Shown piece by piece: positions 7,001 to 14,687 of a DNA stretch of 54,688 bases. The notes beneath the pieces were generated by a model. It was not told where the DNA came from and did no database searches. It saw only the letters and a list, made by a program, of their open reading frames with translations. This DNA comes from Aquabacterium sp. (lineage in GTDB: Bacteria > Pseudomonadota > Gammaproteobacteria > Burkholderiales > Burkholderiaceae_C). A program made the translations under genes and the position numbers. Position 1 is the stretch's first letter; each line of letters starts with the position of its first letter. The stretch lies in NCBI GenBank assembly GCA_023150345.1, contig JAKLLB010000018.1, forward strand, positions 1 to 54,688. Direction: 5' to 3'.

Positions 7001-9370
7001 TCAGAGAACGCGGGAACGCAGGGCGGCGACCGAACGGCGCGCGGCCGGCTCGCGCCGCGGCTGCAGCAGGAAGTGCGCCAGTGCCGGCAGCAGCACCAGC
7101 GCGCCCAGCATGTTCCACAGGAACATGAAGGCGAGCAGCAGGCCCATGTCGGCCTGGAACTTGATCGGGCTGGCGACCCAGGTGACCACGCCCACGGCCA
7201 GCGTGACGCCGGTCAGCATCACCACCTTGCCGGTGAACTGCAGTGCGCTGTCGTAGGCCTCGGCCAGGCTGCGGCCCTCGCGCAGCCGCACCAGGGTGAC
7301 CGACAGGATGTACAGCGCATAGTCGACGCCGATGCCCACGCCCAGCGCCACCACCGGCAAGGTCGCCACCTTCACGCCGATGCCCAGCACCACCATCAGC
7401 GCCTCGGCCAGCACCGACGTCAAGGCCAGCGGCAGCACCGCCACCAGCACGGCGCGCCAGGAGCGGAAGGTGATGAAGCACAGCAGCACCACCGCGCCAT
7501 ACACCAGCAGCAGCATCTGGCGCCAGGCCTGCGTGACGACGATGTTGGTGGCCGCCTCGATGCCCGCCGAGCCGGCCGCCAGCAGGAAGTGCACGTCGGC
7601 CGTATCGTTGACCGCGGCGTAGGCTTCGATGTGGCCGACCACCCGGGACAACGTATCGGCCTTGTGGTCGCGCAGGTTCACGTAGAGCGTGAGCAGGCTG
7701 CAGGCGTCGTTATACAGCCCGCGCGGTGCACCGGCGGTCACGGTGTTGAGCATGTCCTGGTTGGGCAGGAACTCATACCACTTCGGGTTGCCTTCGTTCA
7801 GCCCGGCCAGCACCCGTCGGTTCAGCAGCGCCAGGGTGTGGGTGCTTTCCACGCCGGGCAATTGACGCAGCTGCCACTCGAGCGCATCGACCTTGTTCAA
7901 GGTCGCGTACTGGGCGCACTGCCCCTCGGGCGTGCGCACCATCACGGCCAGCGTGTCGCTGGCCGCACCGTAGGCCGTGTTCATGAACGCGACGTCGCGG
8001 TTGTAGCGGCTGTCGGGGCGCAGCTCCGGCGCCCCCGGGTCCAGGTCGCCGATCTGCAGCTGCAGGCTCAGCGCCGCGCCGGCCAGCCCCAGCAGCACGG
8101 CGCACAGCACCGCTGCGGTGGCCCAGCGCCGTTGCGTGAATCGACCCAACACCGCCCAGACCGGGTGACCACGCGCGGCGTCATCGCGCAGGCTGCGCCT
8201 CGCCGCCCGCGCATCGACCCCTGTGTACGACAGCATCACCGGCAGCAGGATGAGGTTGGTGAACACCAGCGCCGCCACGCCGGTGGATGCCGCGATCGCC
8301 AGCTCGCGGATGACGCCGATGTCGATCACCAGCAGCACGGCAAAGCCCACGGCATCGGCCATCAGCGCCGTGAGCCCGGCCAGGAACAGACGCCGGAAGG
8401 TCAACCGTGCCGCCACCAGCCGCGGTGCGCCGCGGCCGATGTCCTGCATGATGCCGTTCATCTTCTGCGCGCCGTGGCTCATGCCGATGGCAAACACCAG
8501 GAAGGGCACCAGGATGGAGTAGGGGTCGAGCGTCTGGCCCAGTGCCGGCAGCAGGCCGAGTTGCCAGACCACGGCCACCATCGAGGCCAGCACCACCAGT
8601 GAAGTGGAGCGCACGCAGCGCGTGTAGGCGTAGACCGCCAACGTGGCGATGGCCACCGCCAGCGCGAAGAACACCAGCACCGCGCGCACGCCGGCGATCA
8701 GGTCGCCCACGATCTGGGCAAAGCCGGTGACGTGGATGGTCACCCCTTGCGACGCGTACTTCGATCGCAATTCGTCCAGGCGCTGGGCGAAGACACCATA
8801 GTCCAGCGGTCGCCCCTGCGCATCCTGCGCCAGCAGCGGCACGTAGATGACCGACGAGCGCGCATCGAGCGCGACGAGCTGACCCACCTCGCCAGAGCGG
8901 GCAATGTTGGCGCGCAGTTGCGCCAGGCTGCCCGCCGAGCCGTCGTAGCCATCGGGGATGACGGGTCCGCCTTCGAGACCGTCTTCGGTGACGCCGACCC
9001 AGCGCGTGGTCGGCGTCCACAGCGACTTCATCTGGTTGCGCGCCACGCCGGGCAGCAGGAAGACCTCGTCGCTCAACCGACGCAGCGCATCCAGGTAGCG
9101 GGCGTCGTAGATGGTGCCAGCGGGGTTGGCCACGGCGATGCGCACCGCATTGCCCAGCCCGCTGAGCTCGGCGCGGTGCGCGAAGAAGTTGCGGATGTAC
9201 GGATGCGCCGCGGGTATGGCCTTCTCGAAGCTGGCGTTAAGCTGCAGACGCGTGGCCTGCCAGCCCAGCAGCAGCGTGACGATGGCGCAGGCCAGCACCA
9301 CGATCCAGCGGTGATTGAACAGCCCCCGCTCGACAAACGAGCCTGAGCGTGGATCGAGCGGTTCGGTCAT
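7001..9370 (-). CDS. RND-superfamily MMPL-type membrane transporter
   Basis: A 789-residue inner-membrane protein of the MMPL/sterol-sensing RND type. It has an N-terminal helix (IVVLACAIVTLLLGWQATRL), a large periplasmic loop, a five-helix block containing AIGMSHGAQKMNGIMQDIGRG, a second single helix near residue 410, a second loop, and a final five-helix block (residues about 620-770) with VALGVGIGVDYALYILSV. Such proteins move lipids or other hydrophobic molecules using the proton gradient. With the DUF1302, DUF1329 and YCF48 genes upstream it forms a set that recurs in proteobacteria that handle hydrophobic substrates and is usually thought to act in outer-membrane lipid or substrate traffic. 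ATG at 9370; 40 bp after the YCF48 gene. Confidence 0.85.
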   Translation of the reverse strand: MTEPLDPRSGSFVERGLFNHRWIVVLACAIVTLLLGWQATRLQLNASFEKAIPAAHPYIRNFFAHRAELSGLGNAVRIAVANPAGTIYDARYLDALRRLSDEVFLLPGVARNQMKSLWTPTTRWVGVTEDGLEGGPVIPDGYDGSAGSLAQLRANIARSGEVGQLVALDARSSVIYVPLLAQDAQGRPLDYGVFAQRLDELRSKYASQGVTIHVTGFAQIVGDLIAGVRAVLVFFALAVAIATLAVYAYTRCVRSTSLVVLASMVAVVWQLGLLPALGQTLDPYSILVPFLVFAIGMSHGAQKMNGIMQDIGRGAPRLVAARLTFRRLFLAGLTALMADAVGFAVLLVIDIGVIRELAIAASTGVAALVFTNLILLPVMLSYTGVDARAARRSLRDDAARGHPVWAVLGRFTQRRWATAAVLCAVLLGLAGAALSLQLQIGDLDPGAPELRPDSRYNRDVAFMNTAYGAASDTLAVMVRTPEGQCAQYATLNKVDALEWQLRQLPGVESTHTLALLNRRVLAGLNEGNPKWYEFLPNQDMLNTVTAGAPRGLYNDACSLLTLYVNLRDHKADTLSRVVGHIEAYAAVNDTADVHFLLAAGSAGIEAATNIVVTQAWRQMLLLVYGAVVLLCFITFRSWRAVLVAVLPLALTSVLAEALMVVLGIGVKVATLPVVALGVGIGVDYALYILSVTLVRLREGRSLAEAYDSALQFTGKVVMLTGVTLAVGVVTWVASPIKFQADMGLLLAFMFLWNMLGALVLLPALAHFLLQPRREPAARRSVAALRSRVL

Positions 9371-9410
9371 GACAGGGTTGGCTGCACGCGGGCGCGTCGG
9401 GTCAGGTGTG

Positions 9411-10466
9411 TCAGGGAGCCGCAGGTACCGGCAGGGCGCCCTGGATGGTCAGCGCCAGCAACCCGCCGGGTGTAGCCAGCAGACCGTTGGGCGGCGGCAG
9501 CGGCTGCGCATGCAGCGGCACCAGGCGCTCGCCGTCACGGCCCAGAACGAAGCCCGCCTGGCTGACTGCCAGCAGGCGGCCGCGTCCATCGCGTGCCAGC
9601 GCCGTGATGTTGGCCCGCATCGGCGTCGCCAGCGGGGTCCAGCTATCGCCGCCATCTGGCGAGCGCAGCACCGTGCCGCGCAGGCCGGCCAGCACGATCT
9701 CCTGCGCGGAGGCGAGATCGGCGGCGAACCAGCTGCCCTTGTAGGGCGTCTCCAGGCGCCGAAACGTGCGGCCCTCGTCGTGCGACAGCATCGCCAGGCC
9801 CTGCTCCCCCGCCAGCAGCACGGCGGCCCCGTGTTGGCGCGCCGCATACAGGTGCAGGCCCTTGGGGTTGGGCAGGCGCGGCGTCCAGGCGCTCCAGGTG
9901 CGACCGCCATCGTCGCTGTGCAGCGCCAGCCCGTAGGCACCGACGACCAGCAGCCGCTGCGCGTCGCGCACGAGCAGGTCGAGCCACGGCTTGTCGGGGC
10001 CGTCGGTCACCAGCCGCTCGGCGTCGCGCACGGCACGGGCGTCGCCCGACGCGCGCGCGGAATCCAGCACGATCTGCGCCGCGCGCCTGCCGTCGAGCAA
10101 CCGGGTCCAGTGCTCGCCGCCGTCGTCGGTGGCCAGCAGCGCCCCGCCATGCCCCGCCGCCCAGCCGTGGCGCGCGTCGGCAAAGCGCACCACCGTGAGC
10201 GTGACGCTGGTGGGCACGCTGGCCTGGCGCCAGGTGCGCGCCCCATCGTCGGACAAGGCCACGATGCCGCGCTCGCCCACCGCCACGATGCGCGTGCCGG
10301 CCAGCGACGCATCGAGCAGCACGCTTCGGGCCGGCTGCGCTGCGGCCACCGCCGGGCGGTCGAGTGCATCGCCCACCGCGGCGGCACTCGCGCAGCTGCA
10401 TGCCACCAGGGAGAACGCGATTCCCGCCGCGCGCAGCAGCCAGGGGAACGGCACACGCGTGGTCAC
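9411..10466 (-). CDS. YCF48-like beta-propeller protein, exported
   Basis: A 351-residue protein with an N-terminal signal peptide (PFPWLLRAAGIAFSLVACSC, possibly a lipoprotein signal because of the two cysteines) followed by repeated blades of the BNR/YCF48 type. The Asp-box-like motifs are SDDGARTWRQ, TDDGGEHWTR, SDDGGRTWSAW, SHDEGRTFRR and SPDGGDSWTP, spaced about 40-60 residues apart, fitting a six- or seven-bladed propeller in the periplasm. YCF48/Hcf136 homologues act in photosystem II assembly in plants and cyanobacteria; here the gene is part of the DUF1302/DUF1329/RND envelope set and probably scaffolds that complex. The start is a GTG at 10466, 14 bp after the DUF1329 stop, with AGG 7 nt upstream; no ATG fits. 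Confidence 0.8.
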   Translation of the reverse strand: MTTRVPFPWLLRAAGIAFSLVACSCASAAAVGDALDRPAVAAAQPARSVLLDASLAGTRIVAVGERGIVALSDDGARTWRQASVPTSVTLTVVRFADARHGWAAGHGGALLATDDGGEHWTRLLDGRRAAQIVLDSARASGDARAVRDAERLVTDGPDKPWLDLLVRDAQRLLVVGAYGLALHSDDGGRTWSAWTPRLPNPKGLHLYAARQHGAAVLLAGEQGLAMLSHDEGRTFRRLETPYKGSWFAADLASAQEIVLAGLRGTVLRSPDGGDSWTPLATPMRANITALARDGRGRLLAVSQAGFVLGRDGERLVPLHAQPLPPPNGLLATPGGLLALTIQGALPVPAAP

Positions 10467-10480
10467 GGTCGAACCTGACC

Positions 10481-11830
10481 TCAGCGCACGCCTTCGCCGG
10501 CCAGCGCGTCGGGCGTGAACACGCTGTCGGCATGGCGCGGTTTGATCGCGTACTGCGAGTTCTTGGCGTTGTACAGGTTGCCCAGGAAGGCCTGCCCGGA
10601 CACCAGGTCGTTGAAGCCGAACGATCCCACCGGCGTGCCGGGCAGGTCCGGTGCCACGAAGGTCTGCGCCCACAGCGTCTTCCACAGCTGGCCGTTGGCA
10701 TCCCAGCGGTCGCCGAGCACGCAGATCCACGTGTCCTCGTCGCAGTAGTAGCGGTTCTTCGGCGCCTGGTGGCGCTGACCGGCGCGCAGGCTGGCCTCGA
10801 CCACCCACACGCGGTGCAGTTCCCAGCGCACATGGTCGGGGTTGAGGTGGTGGGCGCCGATCACCTCGGCATCGGTCTTGGGCTGCAGCAGCTTGTTGCC
10901 GTTGTACGGAATGATCATCTCGCGCTTGCCCACGAGCTTCCAGTCGAAGCGATCGAGTCGGCCGTTCCACACCTCGATCTCGTCGAAGCTCATCACGCCG
11001 GCGGTCGACGGCGTGGGCGTGTCGCAGCACGGGTTGGGCAGCTTGCGCACGCGGCGCTGGCCGGTGAGGTAGACCCAGGCCTGGTCCTTGGCGCCGTCGA
11101 TGTTGACGCGGCCGACGATGGCCTCGCCGGCGCGAATCGGCGGGCCGGAGTTGATCAGCCGGATCATCCAGTACTCGTTGCCCTTGGCGAACTGCTCGGG
11201 GCTGCCGTCCTGGAAGTAGTAGGGCACCTGCTGGTCGGCGCGGCCCTCGGTGGTGAGCACCGCCTTGCCGTCGGTCGTGAGCTGGTACTGGTTGACCTGG
11301 AATTCCCACGAGGCGCCGCGCCAGCGCAGCATGTGGTTCCACATCACCTCCGCACCGTTCTTCGGGATCGGGAACGGGATGCCGCCATATGCGCCCTCGA
11401 CCACGTCACCGTTGAGCTTGGCGCGGGTGGCGTTCTTGAAGGTGTGGTCGTAGACCCACTGCGGTGCCGCCGCCGTGCGGCGCGTGGGATAGACGTCGAT
11501 GCGGTAGCTGTCCGGGTACTTCTTCAGCATCGCCTTCTGGCCGTCGCTGAGCTTGTCCGCGTAGGTGTCGAGGTTCTTGGCGGTGATCGAGTACAGGCGC
11601 TTGTCGTCCTTGAACGGGTCACCGCGGCGGCCACCGGGCTTGTCTCCGGCGATCGGCGTGGTATGGCCACCCGACCAGGCCGGGATCGAGCCGTCCTTGT
11701 TGGCCGCCTTCTCGGCGCCGAGCGGTGTGAGTTCACCTTTGAGCTTGGCTGCTTCCTCCGCGCCCACGGCGGCCAGGGCAGGCAGTGCGAGCGCGGCCAC
11801 CAGTGCCGCGAGCAAGGGCTTCATGTTCAT
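10481..11830 (-). CDS. DUF1329-domain periplasmic protein (LolB/outer-membrane lipoprotein sorting fold)
   Basis: A 449-residue exported protein with a clear signal peptide (MNMKPLLAALVAALALPALA, cleavage near residue 20). The mature start (EEAAKLKGELTPLGAEKAAN, then DGSIPAWSGG) and the internal MWNHMLRWRGASWE, DQAWVYLTGQRRVRKLPN and YYCDEDTWICVLGDRWDANG segments are characteristic of DUF1329. The family is partnered with DUF1302 outer-membrane proteins and MMPL transporters and is presumed to bind lipid-like ligands in the periplasm; the exact cargo is not established. It lies 24 bp downstream of the DUF1302 gene. Confidence 0.85.
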   Translation of the reverse strand: MNMKPLLAALVAALALPALAAVGAEEAAKLKGELTPLGAEKAANKDGSIPAWSGGHTTPIAGDKPGGRRGDPFKDDKRLYSITAKNLDTYADKLSDGQKAMLKKYPDSYRIDVYPTRRTAAAPQWVYDHTFKNATRAKLNGDVVEGAYGGIPFPIPKNGAEVMWNHMLRWRGASWEFQVNQYQLTTDGKAVLTTEGRADQQVPYYFQDGSPEQFAKGNEYWMIRLINSGPPIRAGEAIVGRVNIDGAKDQAWVYLTGQRRVRKLPNPCCDTPTPSTAGVMSFDEIEVWNGRLDRFDWKLVGKREMIIPYNGNKLLQPKTDAEVIGAHHLNPDHVRWELHRVWVVEASLRAGQRHQAPKNRYYCDEDTWICVLGDRWDANGQLWKTLWAQTFVAPDLPGTPVGSFGFNDLVSGQAFLGNLYNAKNSQYAIKPRHADSVFTPDALAGEGVR

Positions 11831-11854
11831 GGCGTGTCTCCGACTTCGGGGTGT

Positions 11855-13564
11855 TCAGAACGTGCGCCGCACCGACAGCGCCAGGTGGTTGCGATCGGCC
11901 AGCGGGTTGCCGTCGCCATAGCGGGCGTGGCCGCCGGTCAGCAGTGGCGCATAGTTGACGAAAGGAACGGCCTTGCCGATGTAGTGCGTGTAGTTCACCG
12001 CGAACTGCCACACGCCCAGGTAATTGCCTTCCAGGCCGACGTTGGCGCTGCCGGTGCCCTGGGCGCCCCAGCCGGCTCCGGTCACGGCCGAGTTGCCCGA
12101 CACCATGTAGCGCACCCCAACGGGCACGCTGATGTCCAGGCCCGCGAGGGCCTGACGGTAGCTGGGCGTGAAGATCACCTGCAGCGCCGTGGCATCGCGC
12201 GTGCGGCCCTCATCGAGCACATGATCGGGGTCGTTCTTGGACACCACGCGGTTCCATGCCAGCTCGGCCACGAGGCTGGATTCGCGGGCGATGAAGCTCG
12301 GCCCGAAGGTCGCCAGCGTCGACAGGTTCAGGTGCGCGGTGCGGCCGGTGGCATGGCGCGGCTGCGGCACGCCGATGCCGCCCGGGTAGAGCATGTTGCT
12401 GCTCCACAGCGGCATGTCGTCACGCACCGAAGCCTCGAGCGCGAGGTTGAAGTCGCCCACCGAGTGGGTGGCACTGACGCCCACGGTCTTGACGTTCTCG
12501 GGAAAGCGGTAGAACCAGCGCCCCGGCAGGGTGCCGTAGGGGCTGGGCTGCGCGGCCGGGTTGAGCCAGCCATAGAGCTGGCCGCTCTTGTCGTGGTAGC
12601 GCGCGAAGTAGAAGCCGAGGTCGGTTTCGTCCAGCCGCCACTTCAGTTGCAAGCCGAACTGACCACTGTCCCCGGCTTCTTCGTCGGCACCCGCAACCAG
12701 CGCGAAGTTGCCCAGGCCCGGGATGTTGGCGAACTCGGGCTGCTTGGAGCCCCACGGAATGTTGGCCGTCGAGAAGTAGCTGCCCGCGGGTGCCAGGCGA
12801 TCGGCTTCCCAGCGGAACTGCACATAGCCGCCGATCGACAACTGCGGCGACAGCTGCAGCTGCGCCGACAGTTGCGGCACCGGGCGGATGATTTCCTTGA
12901 ACTGCGCGTTGGGCGAGGCCAGCAGCTTGTCGATGTCCACCGGGCCTTGGGCCCGTGCGATGCCGTTGTCGCCGAAGAACAGGCTCTCGCCATACTGGAG
13001 CGCGTGACGACCCAGTCGGGCGGTGAGCTTCACGCCGTCGCCCAGGCGCCAGCCACCGAACACGAACGCGTCGAGCAACTCGCCGTCGCCGCCGGCGGCG
13101 CGGCGGGTGTCATCGGGAAAGCGGTCGGACGGCGTCTGCCCGATCGTCGGGTCGTTGGGGGCTTGCGTCTTGCGATGCAACCGGTCGTCGTACCAGGCGG
13201 CGGCGCTCAGGCGCACGCCGTGGTCCTTGCGCCAGACCGCGTCGAACTCCGACAGCAGATCCAGCCGCGCCGACACCAGGCCGCGCTTGTGGAAGTTCTG
13301 ATCGCCGGCGTTGAAGTTCAACGCCTGCGGAAAGCTGAAGCTGGCCGGCGCCGGCGCGGGCGCTCCGGTGGGAACCTGCCGGAACGATTCGGCCAGCGCC
13401 GGATCGGCCTGCCCGGTGCGGAATTTCAGGCTGCCGCGCACGCTGTTGTCCCAGCGCACCGACCAGTCCGGATTGCCGGTATCGATCTCGAACGCCTGCG
13501 CGCCGCCGGCCAGCATCGCTGCCACCGCCAGCACAGTCAGGCGCGAGCTTGTCGCTGTGTTCAT
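11855..13564 (-). CDS. DUF1302-domain outer-membrane beta-barrel protein
   Basis: A 569-residue protein with a signal peptide (RLTVLAVAAMLAGGAQAFEI, cleaved after AQA) and a barrel-type body rich in alternating aromatic strands. DUF1302 landmarks are WSVRWDNSVRGSLKFR after the signal, a central GRHALQYGESLFFGDNGIAR segment and ELIRPVPQ-like KEIIRPVPQLSAQLQLSPQL, and a C-terminal strand ending in RRTF with the terminal Phe usual for outer-membrane insertion. The ATG at 13564 has GGAG 7 nt upstream. First gene of the five-gene block that runs to 5479; a 345-bp gap and a 34-nt repeat lie upstream. Function: outer-membrane channel or docking component for the RND set, inferred from context. Confidence 0.85.
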   Translation of the reverse strand: MNTATSSRLTVLAVAAMLAGGAQAFEIDTGNPDWSVRWDNSVRGSLKFRTGQADPALAESFRQVPTGAPAPAPASFSFPQALNFNAGDQNFHKRGLVSARLDLLSEFDAVWRKDHGVRLSAAAWYDDRLHRKTQAPNDPTIGQTPSDRFPDDTRRAAGGDGELLDAFVFGGWRLGDGVKLTARLGRHALQYGESLFFGDNGIARAQGPVDIDKLLASPNAQFKEIIRPVPQLSAQLQLSPQLSIGGYVQFRWEADRLAPAGSYFSTANIPWGSKQPEFANIPGLGNFALVAGADEEAGDSGQFGLQLKWRLDETDLGFYFARYHDKSGQLYGWLNPAAQPSPYGTLPGRWFYRFPENVKTVGVSATHSVGDFNLALEASVRDDMPLWSSNMLYPGGIGVPQPRHATGRTAHLNLSTLATFGPSFIARESSLVAELAWNRVVSKNDPDHVLDEGRTRDATALQVIFTPSYRQALAGLDISVPVGVRYMVSGNSAVTGAGWGAQGTGSANVGLEGNYLGVWQFAVNYTHYIGKAVPFVNYAPLLTGGHARYGDGNPLADRNHLALSVRRTF

Positions 13565-13909
13565 GCCTCGTCTCCTCGTGTCGTGTCCATCAACGGCGGC
13601 CACCACCCACCCTACGTGGCATGGCACCGACCCAACTCGGGCGTGCGGCTGTTGGCCGCCGTCGCACAACGCGCCGGCAACAGGCCTGCTTGAAGGCCCA
13701 TGCACGACACGCGAAGCGCGGCATCGGGTTGAAGCGTACGGAGTCCCGGCACCGCTGAAAAACGACTTGTGTGCATGCATCCCATGGACGGCGTCGATGG
13801 ATTACGGGTTATCCCTTGAGTCGACAACGCCAGACGCCGCGGCTCGAGCGAGCGACCGACCGTCTGCAAGCCGAACGAGGCAAACCACCGAGTACGAGGT
13901 CGATCGGGC
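13565..13909. other. 345-bp intergenic region upstream of the DUF1302 gene
   Basis: No gene is supported here. The stretch must hold the promoter of the DUF1302-to-FrhB block on the minus strand and contains the second copy of the 34-nt element (13782-13815). On the minus strand TTGTCG and TAATCC are separated by 17 bp across that element, a weak promoter candidate. A pair GTCGA/TCGAC brackets the core of the repeat. Confidence 0.5.
13782..13815. repeat. 34-nt intergenic element, copy 2 (upstream of the DUF1302 gene)
   Basis: Same orientation as 5385-5418 and identical at 25 of 34 positions; here the palindromic core reads CGGGTTATCCC and is imperfect. It lies about 220-250 bp upstream of the DUF1302 start. 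A regulator-binding site shared by both ends of the block is the simplest reading. Confidence 0.5.
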
Positions 13910-14686
13910 CTATCGAGCCTGGTACCGCGGCTCGCGCCGCTCGACGAACGCATCGATGGCTTCGCGACCGTCGGCGCTGGCGGCCAGCGTCCGCGAGTCC
14001 GCCGTGGCGCGTTCACGCATCACTTCCTGCGATGGCACCGCATGGCTGTGGCGGATCTGCCGCAAAGCCTTGAGGGCGGCCCGCAACACCAGCGGCGGCT
14101 TGTCCAGCAGATCGCTCGCCCACGCGGTGGCCACCGCCAGGGCCTGACCGGGCGGTGCCAAACGGTTTACCAAGCCCACCTGGTGTGCCCGCACCGCATC
14201 GAGAGCGGCACCAGTGAGCATCTCGGCGGCCACTGCGTAGGGCAGGTTCTCCCACAGCAGCATGTAGTTGCCGCGGTCGACTTCGGGCAGTCGCAAGCTG
14301 GCGCCCTCGGCCATCACACGCAGGTCGGCGCGCAGCATGAGGTCGACACCGGCGCCCACCGCCGGTCCATCCACCGCGACGATCGTCGGCTTGTCGATGC
14401 GGCCGCTCCAGTAACGGTCGTGCCGGGTGGCCTCCAGGAAGACGCCCAGCACATCCTCGCCAGCAAGCGCGCGCTCGAACCAACTGCGGTCGGCCCCGGC
14501 GCAGAACGCGCGTCCGTTGGCCGCCAGGATGGCCAGCCAGGCATCGGCATCTTCGTCGTAGCGTTGCCAGGCCTCGCGCAGCGCCTGCAGGGTGGCCATG
14601 TCGATGGCATTGAGCCGTTCTGGCCGATTCAGCGTGATCGTGACCAGCCGGCCCTGGCGCTCGTAAGTCACTGGCGCCGCAGGCAC
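13910..14686 (-). CDS. Enoyl-CoA hydratase/isomerase-family protein
   Basis: A 258-residue crotonase-fold enzyme. It shows the start strand LVTITLNRPERLNAIDMATL, the first oxyanion-hole segment FCAGAD (about residues 61-66) and the second, GPAVGAGVDLMLRADLRV (about residues 104-121), followed by SLRLPEVDRGNY, where the Glu of PEV occupies a position often catalytic in hydratases. The family hydrates, isomerises or cleaves enoyl- or feruloyl-type CoA esters. The start is GTG at 14686, 1 nt after the stop of the ligase gene, so it is the last gene of the hydantoinase-like operon and probably acts on the CoA ester made by that ligase. The substrate cannot be named. Confidence 0.8.
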   Translation of the reverse strand: MPAAPVTYERQGRLVTITLNRPERLNAIDMATLQALREAWQRYDEDADAWLAILAANGRAFCAGADRSWFERALAGEDVLGVFLEATRHDRYWSGRIDKPTIVAVDGPAVGAGVDLMLRADLRVMAEGASLRLPEVDRGNYMLLWENLPYAVAAEMLTGAALDAVRAHQVGLVNRLAPPGQALAVATAWASDLLDKPPLVLRAALKALRQIRHSHAVPSQEVMRERATADSRTLAASADGREAIDAFVERREPRYQAR

Positions 14687-14687
14687 C

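Noticed and set aside
10364-13693. Very long plus-strand open frame (over 1100 codons) opposite the DUF1329 and DUF1302 genes
   Set aside because: It is rich in Arg/Gly/His/Val in the way a GC-rich antisense frame is, shows no domain, and lies fully opposite two clear exported-protein genes.
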